A stretch of 64,000 nt of DNA from JAGWJU01 sp035533295 (GTDB lineage Bacteria; Elusimicrobiota; Elusimicrobia; UBA1565; UBA9628): positions 1 through 64,000 of the forward strand of contig DATLUA010000046.1 in NCBI GenBank assembly GCA_035533295.1, read 5' to 3'. Positions 7,511 to 15,995 of the stretch are shown here, piece after piece. The notes beneath the pieces were generated by a model. The model was not told where the DNA came from, did no database searches, and was given only the letters and a program-made list of their open reading frames with translations. Each line of letters starts with the position of its first letter. The stretch's first letter is position 1. The translations under genes and the position numbers were made by a program.

Positions 7511-8689
7511 ATGGCGCGACCCGGCGAATCAAAAAACCGCGGATTCTCCACGTTGGCCGTCCACGCCGGACAGGCGCCGGACGTCGCGACCGGGGCCGTC
7601 ATGACCCCGATTTACCAGACCTCGACCTACGTCCAAGAGGCGCCCGGCCGGCATAAAGGCTTTGATTATTCCAGAACCAGCAATCCGACCCGCGCCGCGC
7701 TCGAGGCCAATTTGGCCGCCTTGGAGGGCGCGCGCTTCGGGTTGTGCTTTTCCTCCGGGATGGGCGCGATTTCCTCCGTCATCATGACCTTGAACGCCGG
7801 AGACCATGTCGTCTCGGGCAACGACGTTTACGGCGGCACCTACCGCGCGTTCACCAAGGTTTTTTCCCGCTTCGGAGTGGACTTTACCTTTGTGGACGCC
7901 ACCGACTTGGGCGCCATCGAACGGGCCATGACGCCCCGGACCAAGCTTCTTTGGGTCGAGACGCCCTCCAACCCGCTGTTGCGCGTGACGGACATCCGCA
8001 AGGCCTGCGCCTTGGCTAAAAAGCGCGGCGTCTTGGCCGCGGTGGACAACACTTTCGCGAGTCCGGCCCTGCAGCGGCCCCTGTTCTTGGGCGCGGACTT
8101 GGTCGCGCATTCGACGACCAAATATCTCGGCGGGCATTCGGACGTGGTGGGCGGATTCGTCGCCACCAGCGACGCGGAGATTTACGAAAAACTCAAGTTC
8201 GTGCAAAATTCCGTCGGCGCCGTGCCCGGCCCCATGGACTGCTTTCTGGTTCTGCGCGGGACCAAGACCTTGGCCCTGCGCATGCGCAGGCACTGCGAGA
8301 ATGCCCTGGCCGTGGCCAGGCATTTGCACGCGCACCCCGAAGTCGCGCGGGTCCATTACCCCGGGCTCGCCGGCCATCCCGGCCACCGCACGGCCAAAGC
8401 CCAAATGAAGGGCTTCGGCGGCATGATTTCCTTCGAGCTTAAGGGCGGGCTTGGCCGCGCCAAAAAAATGATTTCCGCGACCAAGATTTTCGTCCTGGCG
8501 GAAAGTCTGGGAGGCGTGGAATCCCTCATCGGCCATCCCGCGAGCATGACGCACGCCGCGATTCCCCGGGAGCAGCGCCTGAAGTCGGGGCTTGCCGACG
8601 GGCTCATTCGCCTTTCCGTCGGCATCGAGGACGCGCGGGACTTAATCGCGGATTTGGATCAAGCCGTGCGCAAGAGCAAGACGGGCTAA
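7511..8689 (+). CDS. Cystathionine gamma-lyase / gamma-synthase family enzyme
   Basis: This is a 393-residue Cys/Met-metabolism PLP enzyme. The cofactor lysine is K204 in HSTTKYLGGHSD, with D179 in AAVDNTFASP and the YSRTSNPTR and CFSSGMGA motifs. With the beta-synthase upstream, a gamma-lyase converting cystathionine to cysteine is the likelier role than a gamma-synthase, but the family cannot be split by eye. The ATG at 7511 is preferred over the ATG at 7508 because AAGGA lies at a better distance. The gene converges with the kinase-like gene with only 5 bases between stops. Confidence 0.88.
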   Translation: MARPGESKNRGFSTLAVHAGQAPDVATGAVMTPIYQTSTYVQEAPGRHKGFDYSRTSNPTRAALEANLAALEGARFGLCFSSGMGAISSVIMTLNAGDHVVSGNDVYGGTYRAFTKVFSRFGVDFTFVDATDLGAIERAMTPRTKLLWVETPSNPLLRVTDIRKACALAKKRGVLAAVDNTFASPALQRPLFLGADLVAHSTTKYLGGHSDVVGGFVATSDAEIYEKLKFVQNSVGAVPGPMDCFLVLRGTKTLALRMRRHCENALAVARHLHAHPEVARVHYPGLAGHPGHRTAKAQMKGFGGMISFELKGGLGRAKKMISATKIFVLAESLGGVESLIGHPASMTHAAIPREQRLKSGLADGLIRLSVGIEDARDLIADLDQAVRKSKTG

Positions 8690-8694
8690 GGCGT

Positions 8695-11600
8695 TTAAAT
8701 CCCCAGTTCCTGTCGGACGTCGTCCGCTATTTTCTTGCGCTCCAATTCATCCGTGACTCCTTCGGAGAGCCGCCTGACGACTTCGGGATAAATGGCGTTG
8801 AGTACGTTCGGGACGGCGTATTGCCCGAGCTGGCGCAGGGTTTCGCGCCGGCGCTCCTTCATATCGATGGGTTCGCGCGAAAAAACCCCGAAATCGGCGA
8901 CCAGGACTCCTCGTCCCTCCTTGGTCACGCGGATGTTTTCGTCGTGCATGTCGGTCCAGTTCCCGGAACTCCCGCTCCAGCCCATGCGGTGCAGACGCAC
9001 GGCGGCGACCGTGGCGTCCGTGGCGACCTGGAGAAGAATTTCGTTGAATGAAGTTTTTTTCTCGACCGCGACGCCCTGCATCAGCGGCACCGCGTGCTTG
9101 AAGCGCTCCCCATCGTCATAGCTGAAGAGCAGCAGGCCCAGAGGGCTCTTGTCTCCATAATCGACGTTCTTGCCATAGAGCCGCGCGCTGCCCGCGAATT
9201 GCCCGAAATAGAGCGGCTTGACGACGCCGGGATCGTGGGGGCTCTTATCCCAAAGATCCTTGGCCACCGTGAAATTTTCCGGCTCTATATAGCCGCGCCC
9301 CGGATCCTGCCCCGGCATCTTGAGCTCCACGGCAAAAAAACCTTCCGAGTCCTCGACGTAAATAATATGGCGGCGGAAGCTCGAGCTTACGGGCGCGATG
9401 CGGAGTTCGTTGAGCTGGAAGACGGCTTGATGCTGCTGGGCCCAGGAAAGCGGCGTATCCCCGGCGGCGAATTTTCCGGCGTGATTTAAATCGTAGTGAT
9501 GGCTGAGGCGCAGGAAGCCCAGGGCCATGAGGAATTTGGGCAGGCGTTGGGGATCCGAGAGCAGGGCCCAAAGCGTGGGCATTCTTTGTCGGATGGCGTC
9601 ACGGCTTCGAGCGTCGAGCCAGAACTGGGATCCGGGAATTTGCGTCAGCTCATTGGGCGAGGGAGACTTGAAAATCCGGTTCCACCAAGCCTTCGCCGCG
9701 TCCTGTCCTTTGGCTCCGGGGCTGCCGTCGGAAACGTGCTTGCCGAGCGCGTTCCAAAGAGACTGCGCCCAGCGGCGATTGCCCGCTTTTGCCATCTCGG
9801 CTAATTTTTGCAGACGTTTTTCCGGCAGATATCCGATTATGGCCGACAAGGCGTCCACGACCGGAGGGGAAAGGCCGGAATGATCGGCGATGGGATCGCG
9901 CCGATTTTTTCGAATGGCGGAATCGGGCGAAAACTGGAACAAGGCTGGGGCTCCGGAAAAAAATCCGCCGTACAACGCGCCCAAGGCGTAAATCGCGCCG
10001 TCCGCTGGATTGAGCGCCACGATATTTCTGCCCGAGGCGGCGACGGGAAAGGTGATTGATTTTTCCTCGTCCTGGACGCGGCCGTCCGGGCCCGCTGAAA
10101 AAATCTCGTAGCGCCGCGAATTGAGATCATAGCCCAGGATGGTTTTATCGGCGGCGTTAAAGATCAGCGTTTCTATGGGACGGGAGGTCCGGCTTTCCGG
10201 CCCCGGCGAGAGGCGCCCGTCTTTGGAAACGTTCCAGGCCGAGATTTTTTCGCCGCCGGCGTCCGCGAGGTATAAGAGGCCGTGCGCGGCGTCGTAAGCG
10301 GCGCCGGACCATGAGCCGGGAGCCTGGATTTTCGACCTAGGTGTCGCGGATTTTCCGGAAATCCCAAAGGTTTCCGCGGTCTGATCGCCGACCAGAATCA
10401 AGTTGCGGGCCGCCGGGTCATAGAACGATCCCAAGGCCTCGTCCAGGCCGAGCAGGCTAATGCGCTCCGCCGCTTCCCCTATTTTTCCGTCCGGACCCAG
10501 AGGGCGTTTTTCAAGGGTGTATTCGCGGCCCGTATTGCCCACAAGGATGAGGGACTTCTCGGCCGGATCGAAGTAGACGCCTTTGAGCGTCCTGCCGCCG
10601 AAGTCCAGGTTTTGTTCGCGCTCCGCGAAATCTCCTTTGGGCCCAACGCCTCTGGCCATGATGCCGCCGCCGAAAGAGCGTTGAAAAAAAAGCATGTCCA
10701 GGCCCGGAGCGATAAAAACGGATTTGGCGGCCGAGTCAAGCGTATTAATCCGGGCCACCGGCGCTGCGTCTTCGCCGGAGCGGCGGCTCAGGGCGCGCTC
10801 GAGTCTCGGAAATTTTTTCAGCCAACGGGCCTCGAAGGCTGTCAGCGCCTCTTCGGCCGTGACCGAAGAATCCGCGCCGAGGCCGAGCTGGGCGGTCTCA
10901 TTTGGGGAAAATCTCAAGGGCTCCGCTATTCCCGCTTCCAGGTGTTTTCTCAGCAGGAGCCGGACGAGCCCGTCGATGCCGGCGGAATCGTCTTGCCTGT
11001 CCAATCCCAAGGCGGCCTTGAGATCGCGGGACAGCAGGACCAAGGACGAATCTCCGCCGGTTTGTTTCGCAGTTGGATTTTGAGAGACGTGAATGCTTTG
11101 AAACGGGACGTCAACGCCGCGTTTTTTCAAGAAATCGGCGGCGCGCAGCAATCCGGACGCCGCCCGGCTGGGATGGGCGGCGTCCCAATCTCCGGAAGCT
11201 GAGCGCCTCAAAAGGACGTTGTTCTCGTCGAAAAGCGCGTCGAGATTGGCGGACACGTCGTGTCCGGATTCGATCCCGCGCAGCGACTTCGCGTTTCCAA
11301 CGCCGGCAAAGGCTTTGTGAACCTCCGCTTGCGCGTTGATCGTTCGTCCGTTTTTGGATTGGGGAGTCCCCTTCGTAGCGGGCGGAGACGCGGTCATCGA
11401 TGGAGATCGGATTGCGGCTGGCGCCGCTGCGGCCGCATTCTGCGTCAGTCCGATGGCCGGCTGTGGGAGCGCCGCCCGCGATGGACTCCTCGCCAACGGG
11501 TTTTGGGCCGGGAACTCCTGCCCTAAATTGAGATTGGCAATCGGCGGCTGGGCGAGATACGTTTGGGGAAAGAGCGGAGAAGCAATGTCCGAAATCGTCG

Positions 11601-11739
11601 TGGGAACGGCGATGGAAACGCCTGAGGCTCCCGCTTCTTCCTGGGAGCCTTCCTGCTGGGCCGCGGCGGCGCCTAACTGAAAAAGAAGGAGGAGCGCGAC
11701 AAGCGGCAGAATTTTACGCTCGGGGCGGACGCTGTTCAC
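8695..11739 (-). CDS. Secreted protein with beta-propeller-like middle and C-terminal kinase-like domain
   Basis: The 1014-residue protein starts with GTG and a signal peptide (LPLVALLLLFQLGAAAA). Residues about 45-140 are Ala/Pro-rich. Residues about 330-610 contain repeated strands such as GVYFDPAEKSLILVGN, FYDPAARNLILVGD and AYDAAHGLLYLADAGG, as in a beta-propeller. The C-terminal 230 residues carry the marks of the protein kinase/aminoglycoside phosphotransferase fold: FFAVELKMPG with K807 as a beta3-lysine candidate, TDMHDEN with D930 and N935 in catalytic-loop spacing, and VLVADFG with D949. This resembles GDLHPGN plus IDFG of phosphotransferases. If exported as predicted it would act outside the cytoplasm. 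Substrate and activity are unknown. It converges with the lyase gene. Confidence 0.7.
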   Translation of the reverse strand: MNSVRPERKILPLVALLLLFQLGAAAAQQEGSQEEAGASGVSIAVPTTISDIASPLFPQTYLAQPPIANLNLGQEFPAQNPLARSPSRAALPQPAIGLTQNAAAAAPAAIRSPSMTASPPATKGTPQSKNGRTINAQAEVHKAFAGVGNAKSLRGIESGHDVSANLDALFDENNVLLRRSASGDWDAAHPSRAASGLLRAADFLKKRGVDVPFQSIHVSQNPTAKQTGGDSSLVLLSRDLKAALGLDRQDDSAGIDGLVRLLLRKHLEAGIAEPLRFSPNETAQLGLGADSSVTAEEALTAFEARWLKKFPRLERALSRRSGEDAAPVARINTLDSAAKSVFIAPGLDMLFFQRSFGGGIMARGVGPKGDFAEREQNLDFGGRTLKGVYFDPAEKSLILVGNTGREYTLEKRPLGPDGKIGEAAERISLLGLDEALGSFYDPAARNLILVGDQTAETFGISGKSATPRSKIQAPGSWSGAAYDAAHGLLYLADAGGEKISAWNVSKDGRLSPGPESRTSRPIETLIFNAADKTILGYDLNSRRYEIFSAGPDGRVQDEEKSITFPVAASGRNIVALNPADGAIYALGALYGGFFSGAPALFQFSPDSAIRKNRRDPIADHSGLSPPVVDALSAIIGYLPEKRLQKLAEMAKAGNRRWAQSLWNALGKHVSDGSPGAKGQDAAKAWWNRIFKSPSPNELTQIPGSQFWLDARSRDAIRQRMPTLWALLSDPQRLPKFLMALGFLRLSHHYDLNHAGKFAAGDTPLSWAQQHQAVFQLNELRIAPVSSSFRRHIIYVEDSEGFFAVELKMPGQDPGRGYIEPENFTVAKDLWDKSPHDPGVVKPLYFGQFAGSARLYGKNVDYGDKSPLGLLLFSYDDGERFKHAVPLMQGVAVEKKTSFNEILLQVATDATVAAVRLHRMGWSGSSGNWTDMHDENIRVTKEGRGVLVADFGVFSREPIDMKERRRETLRQLGQYAVPNVLNAIYPEVVRRLSEGVTDELERKKIADDVRQELGI

Positions 11740-11745
11740 GCCTGG

Positions 11746-11774
11746 AGTATAGACTGGAAATCTAGCCGACGCAA
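11746..11774 (-). promoter_or_regulatory. Promoter of the kinase-like secreted protein, placed for leaderless transcription
   Basis: On the minus strand TTGCGT (11774-11769) and TATACT (11751-11746) are 17 bases apart. The -10 ends 6 bases before the GTG at 11739, so transcription should start at the start codon itself. Confidence 0.6.
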
Positions 11775-11834
11775 GGGCCTTTGGCTGGTCTTTCTCATCA
11801 TAAAATAGGCTGCTTTACGTAAACTTTATGGGTC

Positions 11835-12055
11835 ATGTCTATGCCGGAATTTAGGGATGATGCGCGCACAGGGGAATCCGCTTCCACCCCGGCTGGAGCG
11901 CTTTTTATTTTCGCCGCGTTAAGCGCTTTGTTTTGGTGGCCGGAGCTTGCGGGGGGCGCGCTCTTTTTTACGATCTGCTGCTCAGCATTTTTTATCCGTA
12001 CGCGGCCCTTTTAGGGAACCTCTTGGTGGCGGCTTTGGTCTTGGCCGCGGTTTAG
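11835..12055 (+). pseudogene. Small membrane-protein reading, possibly frameshifted
   Basis: From ATG 11835 a 59-codon reading ends at 12014 and has two hydrophobic stretches (GALFIFAALSALFWW and GGALFFTICCSAFF). In another frame the DNA from about 11950 to the stop at 12053-12055 reads ALFYDLLLSIFYPYAALLGN followed by LLVAALVLAAV. That looks more like a genuine membrane-protein end. The two halves could be joined across the run of G near 11950, so this may be a decayed or frameshifted membrane protein. Evidence is weak. It fills most of the 310-base gap between the kinase-like gene and the SRAP relic. Confidence 0.25.
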
Positions 12056-12540
12056 AACGGGGCGGCGCAGGCCGGCACGTCGTTCGCCGGTGAATTGACC
12101 GCGTCTGAAACCTCGTAGGCGTCCATGTCTTTGGCCGGGTAGGGCGCAAAAAGGGAGGCAAGTCGCGTGGGATCGTCCGAACCCGAATCGAGCCACGCCG
12201 CTACGGTCTCCGCGCGAAGCATCACGGGCATGCGGGGATGATGAGGGCGCACCAGATCGTTGGCCTCGGTCGTGACGATGGTGAAAGTCTTGATGTCCCG
12301 CCCTCGGGGATCGCGCCAAGACCCCACAGCCCGGCGAAGGCGAAGGGTTCGCGGCTTTTAAGCGCGAAGCGCATGGGGATGCGTTTTCTCCCCGGCTCCC
12401 GGCGCCATTCGTAAAATCCGCCGGCCGGCACCAAACAGCGCCGCCGCGCGCGATTTCGTGCCTCGCTGACGATGACGGGGACGTCCTGTCCGGGAGCGAT
12501 ATTATACCGGAGCGGCCGCGAGGGTGTAGCGTCCGCACAT
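12052..12540 (-). pseudogene. Decayed SRAP (YedK/HMCES-type) gene
   Basis: Pieces of an SRAP protein, which crosslinks to abasic sites in single-stranded DNA through Cys2, are found in order but broken. MCGRYTLAAAPV opens at 12540 with the catalytic Cys, then a stop follows. YNIAPGQDVPVIV appears in a second register and runs into RCLVPAGGFYEW. A further frame change near 12310-12330 leads to WLDSG and the C-terminal tail ending PACAAPF. The segments that normally lie between the N-terminal Cys and YNIAP, and between YNIAP and RCLVP, are missing, so there are deletions as well as frameshifts. It lies 8 bases from the alkyltransferase gene on the same strand. Confidence 0.8.
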
Positions 12541-12548
12541 CGCCTGAG

Positions 12549-12929
12549 TCAGCGGGCGGGAGAAAGCTTCACGTCTAAAACTTCCAAAGTCCGTTGGTTT
12601 TTGACATCTCGAACTAACGCACCCCGGATGTTCGAGACGCCTTCCTTAATAAGCATGCGCCGCTTGGTTGCGACGCCGCCCTTGGCGCTGTATCCGGTCA
12701 GGCGTCCGTCCGCTCCCACCACGCGGTGGCAGGGAATGGCGGGCGCGAAGGGGTTCTTGCCCAGCGCTTGACCGACCGCGCGCGCGGCCTTTGGCTTCCC
12801 GACGCGCCGCGCGATCCAACCGTAAGTGCGCACTTGGCCCGCGGGAATCTCCGCGCAGGCCCGCCACACGGCCTGATAGAAAGCGGGATACTCCCTCATG
12901 CGTTTCTCTATAGCCTTGGATATTTTCAT
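12549..12929 (-). CDS. Methylated-DNA--cysteine methyltransferase (DNA-binding domain only)
   Basis: The 126-residue protein corresponds to the C-terminal domain of O6-alkylguanine-DNA alkyltransferases. The acceptor site is PCHRV with C67, and R50 in ARAVGQAL is at the position of the arginine finger. The Ada/Ogt N-terminal domain is absent, as in many short family members. The active-site Cys is present, so it could be a true repair protein rather than an alkyltransferase-like protein that lacks it. The tail after about residue 100 is not obviously conserved. A TATAAA box and a CGGAGAG ribosome site lie just upstream, at the end of anmK. Confidence 0.85.
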   Translation of the reverse strand: MKISKAIEKRMREYPAFYQAVWRACAEIPAGQVRTYGWIARRVGKPKAARAVGQALGKNPFAPAIPCHRVVGADGRLTGYSAKGGVATKRRMLIKEGVSNIRGALVRDVKNQRTLEVLDVKLSPAR

Positions 12930-12943
12930 GGTTCTCTCCGGGA

Positions 12944-12949
12944 TTTATA
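12944..12949 (-). promoter_or_regulatory. -10 box of the alkyltransferase gene
   Basis: TATAAA on the minus strand, flanked by CCGG and CCCGG, ends 14 bases before the ATG at 12929. It overlaps the last codons of anmK. No clear -35 box is seen. Confidence 0.3.
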
Positions 12950-14060
12950 CCGGAACTATTTTACCTAAAACGCGCGGACCTCGGGTGCCGGTGGCTTTAG
13001 GGCAATTGTTGGGCAGCCCGCGGACGGCGCGCCAAGCCAGCCAAGCGAAGGCCGCGGCTTCCTTGGCCATGACGGGGATTCCATAATGATCCGAGAGCAC
13101 GACCGGCACGGGCGAGAGCGCCTGGGCCAAGCGGCGCATCAAAACGGGATTTTTGGCTCCGCCGCCGCTGATCACGGCTTGCGACAAACCCGGCGGGCCA
13201 AAGCGCCGGTAAGCCTCAGCGATGGAGCGCGCGGTAAACCACGAGAGCGTGGCCAGCACGTCCGGTAGCCGCCGCAGCGTCACGGCGCCGAAGTGGCGGC
13301 GCAGGAGCTCCGGGCCGAAAAAGTTTTTGTCGATGGATTTGGGCGGTTTTTGCCTGAAATAGGGATGCGCCAGCAGGCGGCGCAGGGTTTTTTCATCCGC
13401 TCGACCGCGCCCCGCCAAGCGGCCGCCCGCGTCCATGTCCAAGCGGCCTTGGCCGCCCAGACGCGCGGCTAAATCCATGAGCGCGTTGCCGGGACCCGTG
13501 TCGAAGGACGCTAGAAGGCCGCGGGAATCGATGAAGGAAACGTTGGCCACGCCGCCGATGTTTTGAATCGCCCGTGGCCGGCCGCTTCGTCGCGCGAAGA
13601 CGAATTCGTCGAAGGCGGCGACCAGAGGCGCGCCCTGCCCGCCCGCAGCCATGTCGCGGGACCTGAAGTCGGCCGCGACCGGAACGCCCGTCGCCTCCGC
13701 GATGAAGGAGGGTTCTCCAATCTGAAGAGTGTTGGGGGGCGAGTCTTCGGGGCCGTGCCAGAGGGTCTGGCCGTGCGAGCCGATGACCGATGGCTTGGGG
13801 CGGTTTTTTAGGAACTTCCGCGCGGCGGCGGCGAAAGCGAGTCCTACTTCGAAATTAAGCCGGGAGATTTCCGCCAATTTGAGTCCGGCGGCGTTCAAAA
13901 TCCTTCGCTTGAGCGCGGAAGAATACGGGTAGGTCCGGAAAGCCAGCACCTGCGCCGCGGGCGCGCCGCCTCTTGAGAACCGGCATAGAGCCGCGGTGAT
14001 GCCATCGGCCGAGGTGCCGGACATGAGCCCTAGGGCCGGCTCGGCGTTTTTCCTTGGCAC
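12945..14060 (-). CDS. anmK: Anhydro-N-acetylmuramic acid kinase
   Basis: The 371-residue protein has the sugar-kinase/actin-fold motifs of AnmK: LGLMSGTSADG near the start, GSHGQTLWHGP, QNIGGVANVSFI, FDTGPGNALMDL and VISGGGAKNPVLM. AnmK hydrates and phosphorylates 1,6-anhydroMurNAc released during peptidoglycan turnover to MurNAc-6-phosphate, so it belongs to cell-wall recycling. The start is a GTG. No murQ or other recycling gene is adjacent. Confidence 0.93.
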   Translation of the reverse strand: MPRKNAEPALGLMSGTSADGITAALCRFSRGGAPAAQVLAFRTYPYSSALKRRILNAAGLKLAEISRLNFEVGLAFAAAARKFLKNRPKPSVIGSHGQTLWHGPEDSPPNTLQIGEPSFIAEATGVPVAADFRSRDMAAGGQGAPLVAAFDEFVFARRSGRPRAIQNIGGVANVSFIDSRGLLASFDTGPGNALMDLAARLGGQGRLDMDAGGRLAGRGRADEKTLRRLLAHPYFRQKPPKSIDKNFFGPELLRRHFGAVTLRRLPDVLATLSWFTARSIAEAYRRFGPPGLSQAVISGGGAKNPVLMRRLAQALSPVPVVLSDHYGIPVMAKEAAAFAWLAWRAVRGLPNNCPKATGTRGPRVLGKIVPV

Positions 14061-14068
14061 GGGCTTCT

Positions 14069-14077
14069 AGTATATCA
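14069..14077 (-). promoter_or_regulatory. Extended -10 promoter element of anmK
   Basis: The minus strand reads TGATATACT (TGn plus TATACT), ending 8 bases before the GTG start at 14060. Transcription would begin at the start codon. Confidence 0.5.
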
Positions 14078-14120
14078 AAAGGATACGGAACCTTTTGGGC
14101 GGGTTAATCGTAATGCTGGT

Positions 14121-15995
14121 ATGCCTCCATGCTACTTGCGCCGCTCTCTGTTCTTGGTTTTGGGCGCTTATATCGCGGCTCTGTGCGCGTTGCGCGCCGC
14201 CGGGTTTTTTGCCGTCCATCCCGATCCGAAAATCGCGGCCGCCACCGGAAGGCGCGTCATCATGGACGCGGAGGTTCTTTCCGCGCCCGGCGAAGACTAC
14301 CGCGGCATAAAAATCGAAGCGAGCATGCGCTCATTAAACGGGGTGCCGGTCGCGGCCCAAAGAACGCTCGTGTATTTTCCCTGGTTTTTCGCCCGTGAGA
14401 AGTTTCTCAGGCCCGGCGAGACGGCGCGCTTTTTTGGGCGGCTCGAGGCGCCCAAATCCGCCCGTAATCCCGGCGGCTTTGACGAACAGGCCTTTTTGGC
14501 GGAGCGCGGCATCTGCTGGGTGTTCTGGGCCGAGGATTTCGAGCGCCTGCCGGGTCCGGTTTCGCGCGTTCGCCTTCCATCTTATTGGGCGCAGACGCTG
14601 CGCGAAAAAATGCAGGACGGGTACTTTAAGACCTTGGACGCGCAGAAGGCGCACGTGCTGTCCGGCCTAATGTTCGGCGACAAGGGGCGGCTGTCTCCGG
14701 CGCTTCGCGCCGCCATCCAGGACGCGGGCGTCATGCATCTCCTGGTGCCTTCCGGCGCCAAGGTGGCGCTGGTGATTTTGGCCGCGGTATGGCTTTTATC
14801 TTGGCTGGGAGCTTCCCGCGCGGCCAGGTTTTTCGGCTCGGCCCTGGCCGCGGGATTCTATACCGTCATGGTGGGGGCGTCCGCTCCCTATGCCCGCGCC
14901 TATTGCTGCGCGCTGGCCTACTACGCGGCCGTTCTGCTTGACCGCGACACGGGGGGATTCCAGGGGCTCGTTCTTTCGGCCTGGGTTATCCTGCTCCTTG
15001 ATCCGCGCTCGCTTTTCTCGCCCGGCTTCGTGATGACCTATCTCGCCATGCTGGGGCTTTCGGCCGCGGACGCTTGGTCGGGCCATCTGGCGCCGGCGTT
15101 TAATGCGCGTTTGCCGTCCTTGATTTCGCGGATACTGCGCAACGCAGCCGCGACTTTGACGGTGGAATTGATGCTCTGGCCGGTGTTCGCGGGCGTCTTT
15201 GGCCGCGCTTCTGTTTTAGGCAGCGCGGCCAATCTCGTGCTCATCCCGTGCGCCGCCTGGCTCATGGCCGGCGGTTTTTTGCTGGGTTCGGCTTTTCTTT
15301 TGAGGTGTGAACTGCTTGTCCATGCAACGGCTTGGGTCATGACGCGGGCGTTGGGCGCGTTCTGCCGTGCCTGTTTCGTGTTTTCCGCCCTGCCGTTTTC
15401 TTCCGCGTCGCTTTATTCCATGCGCGGATGTTCCATCGCCGCTTATTACGCGGCCGTCGGGGCGCTCCTCTTTGATTGGAGCAAGACCACGCGGGTGGTT
15501 ATTTTAAGCGCCGCCGCCGGAATTTTAGTTTTCGGGGCCGCGTGGGACGCGGCGTCTGCGCCCTCGCTGCGCGCGGCTTATTTATGGCCGGCGCGCTCCG
15601 GTTTGGGCGTGATTGAAGCGCCGGGGCGAACCGTCGCTTTCGGCGTCGGGGCGCCGGGAAAGTCCTTGGAGGATCTCATGCGGGCGTATCGCATCCGGCG
15701 CATTGATGAAATCGTCCTAGGGTCCGAAACGTCGGCATCCGCGGAGGTGTCGTGGCGGGCGCGATTCCCGGGAATTCCGCTGCGCCGGGCCAGCGGCTTT
15801 TGGAGGATATGCGCGGCCGACGCCTGCGCCGGCGTTGAGCCCGCGTCCTTTCAAGCCGGCCGTCGACAATTTGATATAATCGCTTCTCTTCTCAAGGGAC
15901 GCGCGGTTGAAATCGAAATCCATGGGCATGCCATCGGCTTCAAAGACGCATTCGGGAAAACGGCGGATATCCTCGGCCGTCCTTTTTTACAATGA
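14121..15995 (+). CDS. comEC: ComEC/Rec2-family DNA uptake channel with degenerate C-terminal domain
   Basis: The 624-residue protein has an N-terminal soluble domain between the first helix and the core (residues about 40-150). The competence-domain core has many membrane helices, including the family signature around HLLVPSGAKVALV, where most relatives have H-L-x-A-I-S-G-x-H-V. ComEC moves single-stranded DNA across the inner membrane during transformation. The C-terminal 140 residues align in outline with the metallo-beta-lactamase domain (IEAPGRTVAFG, RIRRIDEIVLG), but the T-H-x-D-x-D-H metal motif is replaced by GSETSASAE. The nuclease-like domain should therefore lack activity. Pilus genes elsewhere in the window support a DNA-uptake role. 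Confidence 0.85.
   Translation: MPPCYLRRSLFLVLGAYIAALCALRAAGFFAVHPDPKIAAATGRRVIMDAEVLSAPGEDYRGIKIEASMRSLNGVPVAAQRTLVYFPWFFAREKFLRPGETARFFGRLEAPKSARNPGGFDEQAFLAERGICWVFWAEDFERLPGPVSRVRLPSYWAQTLREKMQDGYFKTLDAQKAHVLSGLMFGDKGRLSPALRAAIQDAGVMHLLVPSGAKVALVILAAVWLLSWLGASRAARFFGSALAAGFYTVMVGASAPYARAYCCALAYYAAVLLDRDTGGFQGLVLSAWVILLLDPRSLFSPGFVMTYLAMLGLSAADAWSGHLAPAFNARLPSLISRILRNAAATLTVELMLWPVFAGVFGRASVLGSAANLVLIPCAAWLMAGGFLLGSAFLLRCELLVHATAWVMTRALGAFCRACFVFSALPFSSASLYSMRGCSIAAYYAAVGALLFDWSKTTRVVILSAAAGILVFGAAWDAASAPSLRAAYLWPARSGLGVIEAPGRTVAFGVGAPGKSLEDLMRAYRIRRIDEIVLGSETSASAEVSWRARFPGIPLRRASGFWRICAADACAGVEPASFQAGRRQFDIIASLLKGRAVEIEIHGHAIGFKDAFGKTADILGRPFLQ
15872..15880 (+). promoter_or_regulatory. 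Extended -10 promoter element of nadK, inside the comEC end
   Basis: TGATATAAT (TGn plus TATAAT) lies in the last 125 bases of comEC. Transcription would start near 15887, about 20 bases before the TTG of nadK. Confidence 0.55.

Noticed and set aside
7529..8554. A 341-codon minus-strand reading across the lyase gene
   Set aside because: It is antisense to a clear PLP enzyme and its product is Gly/Arg/His-rich without motifs.
4832..8689. S-box or other sulfur riboswitch for the transsulfuration genes
   Set aside because: The genes overlap or are a few bases from upstream genes, leaving no room for a leader.
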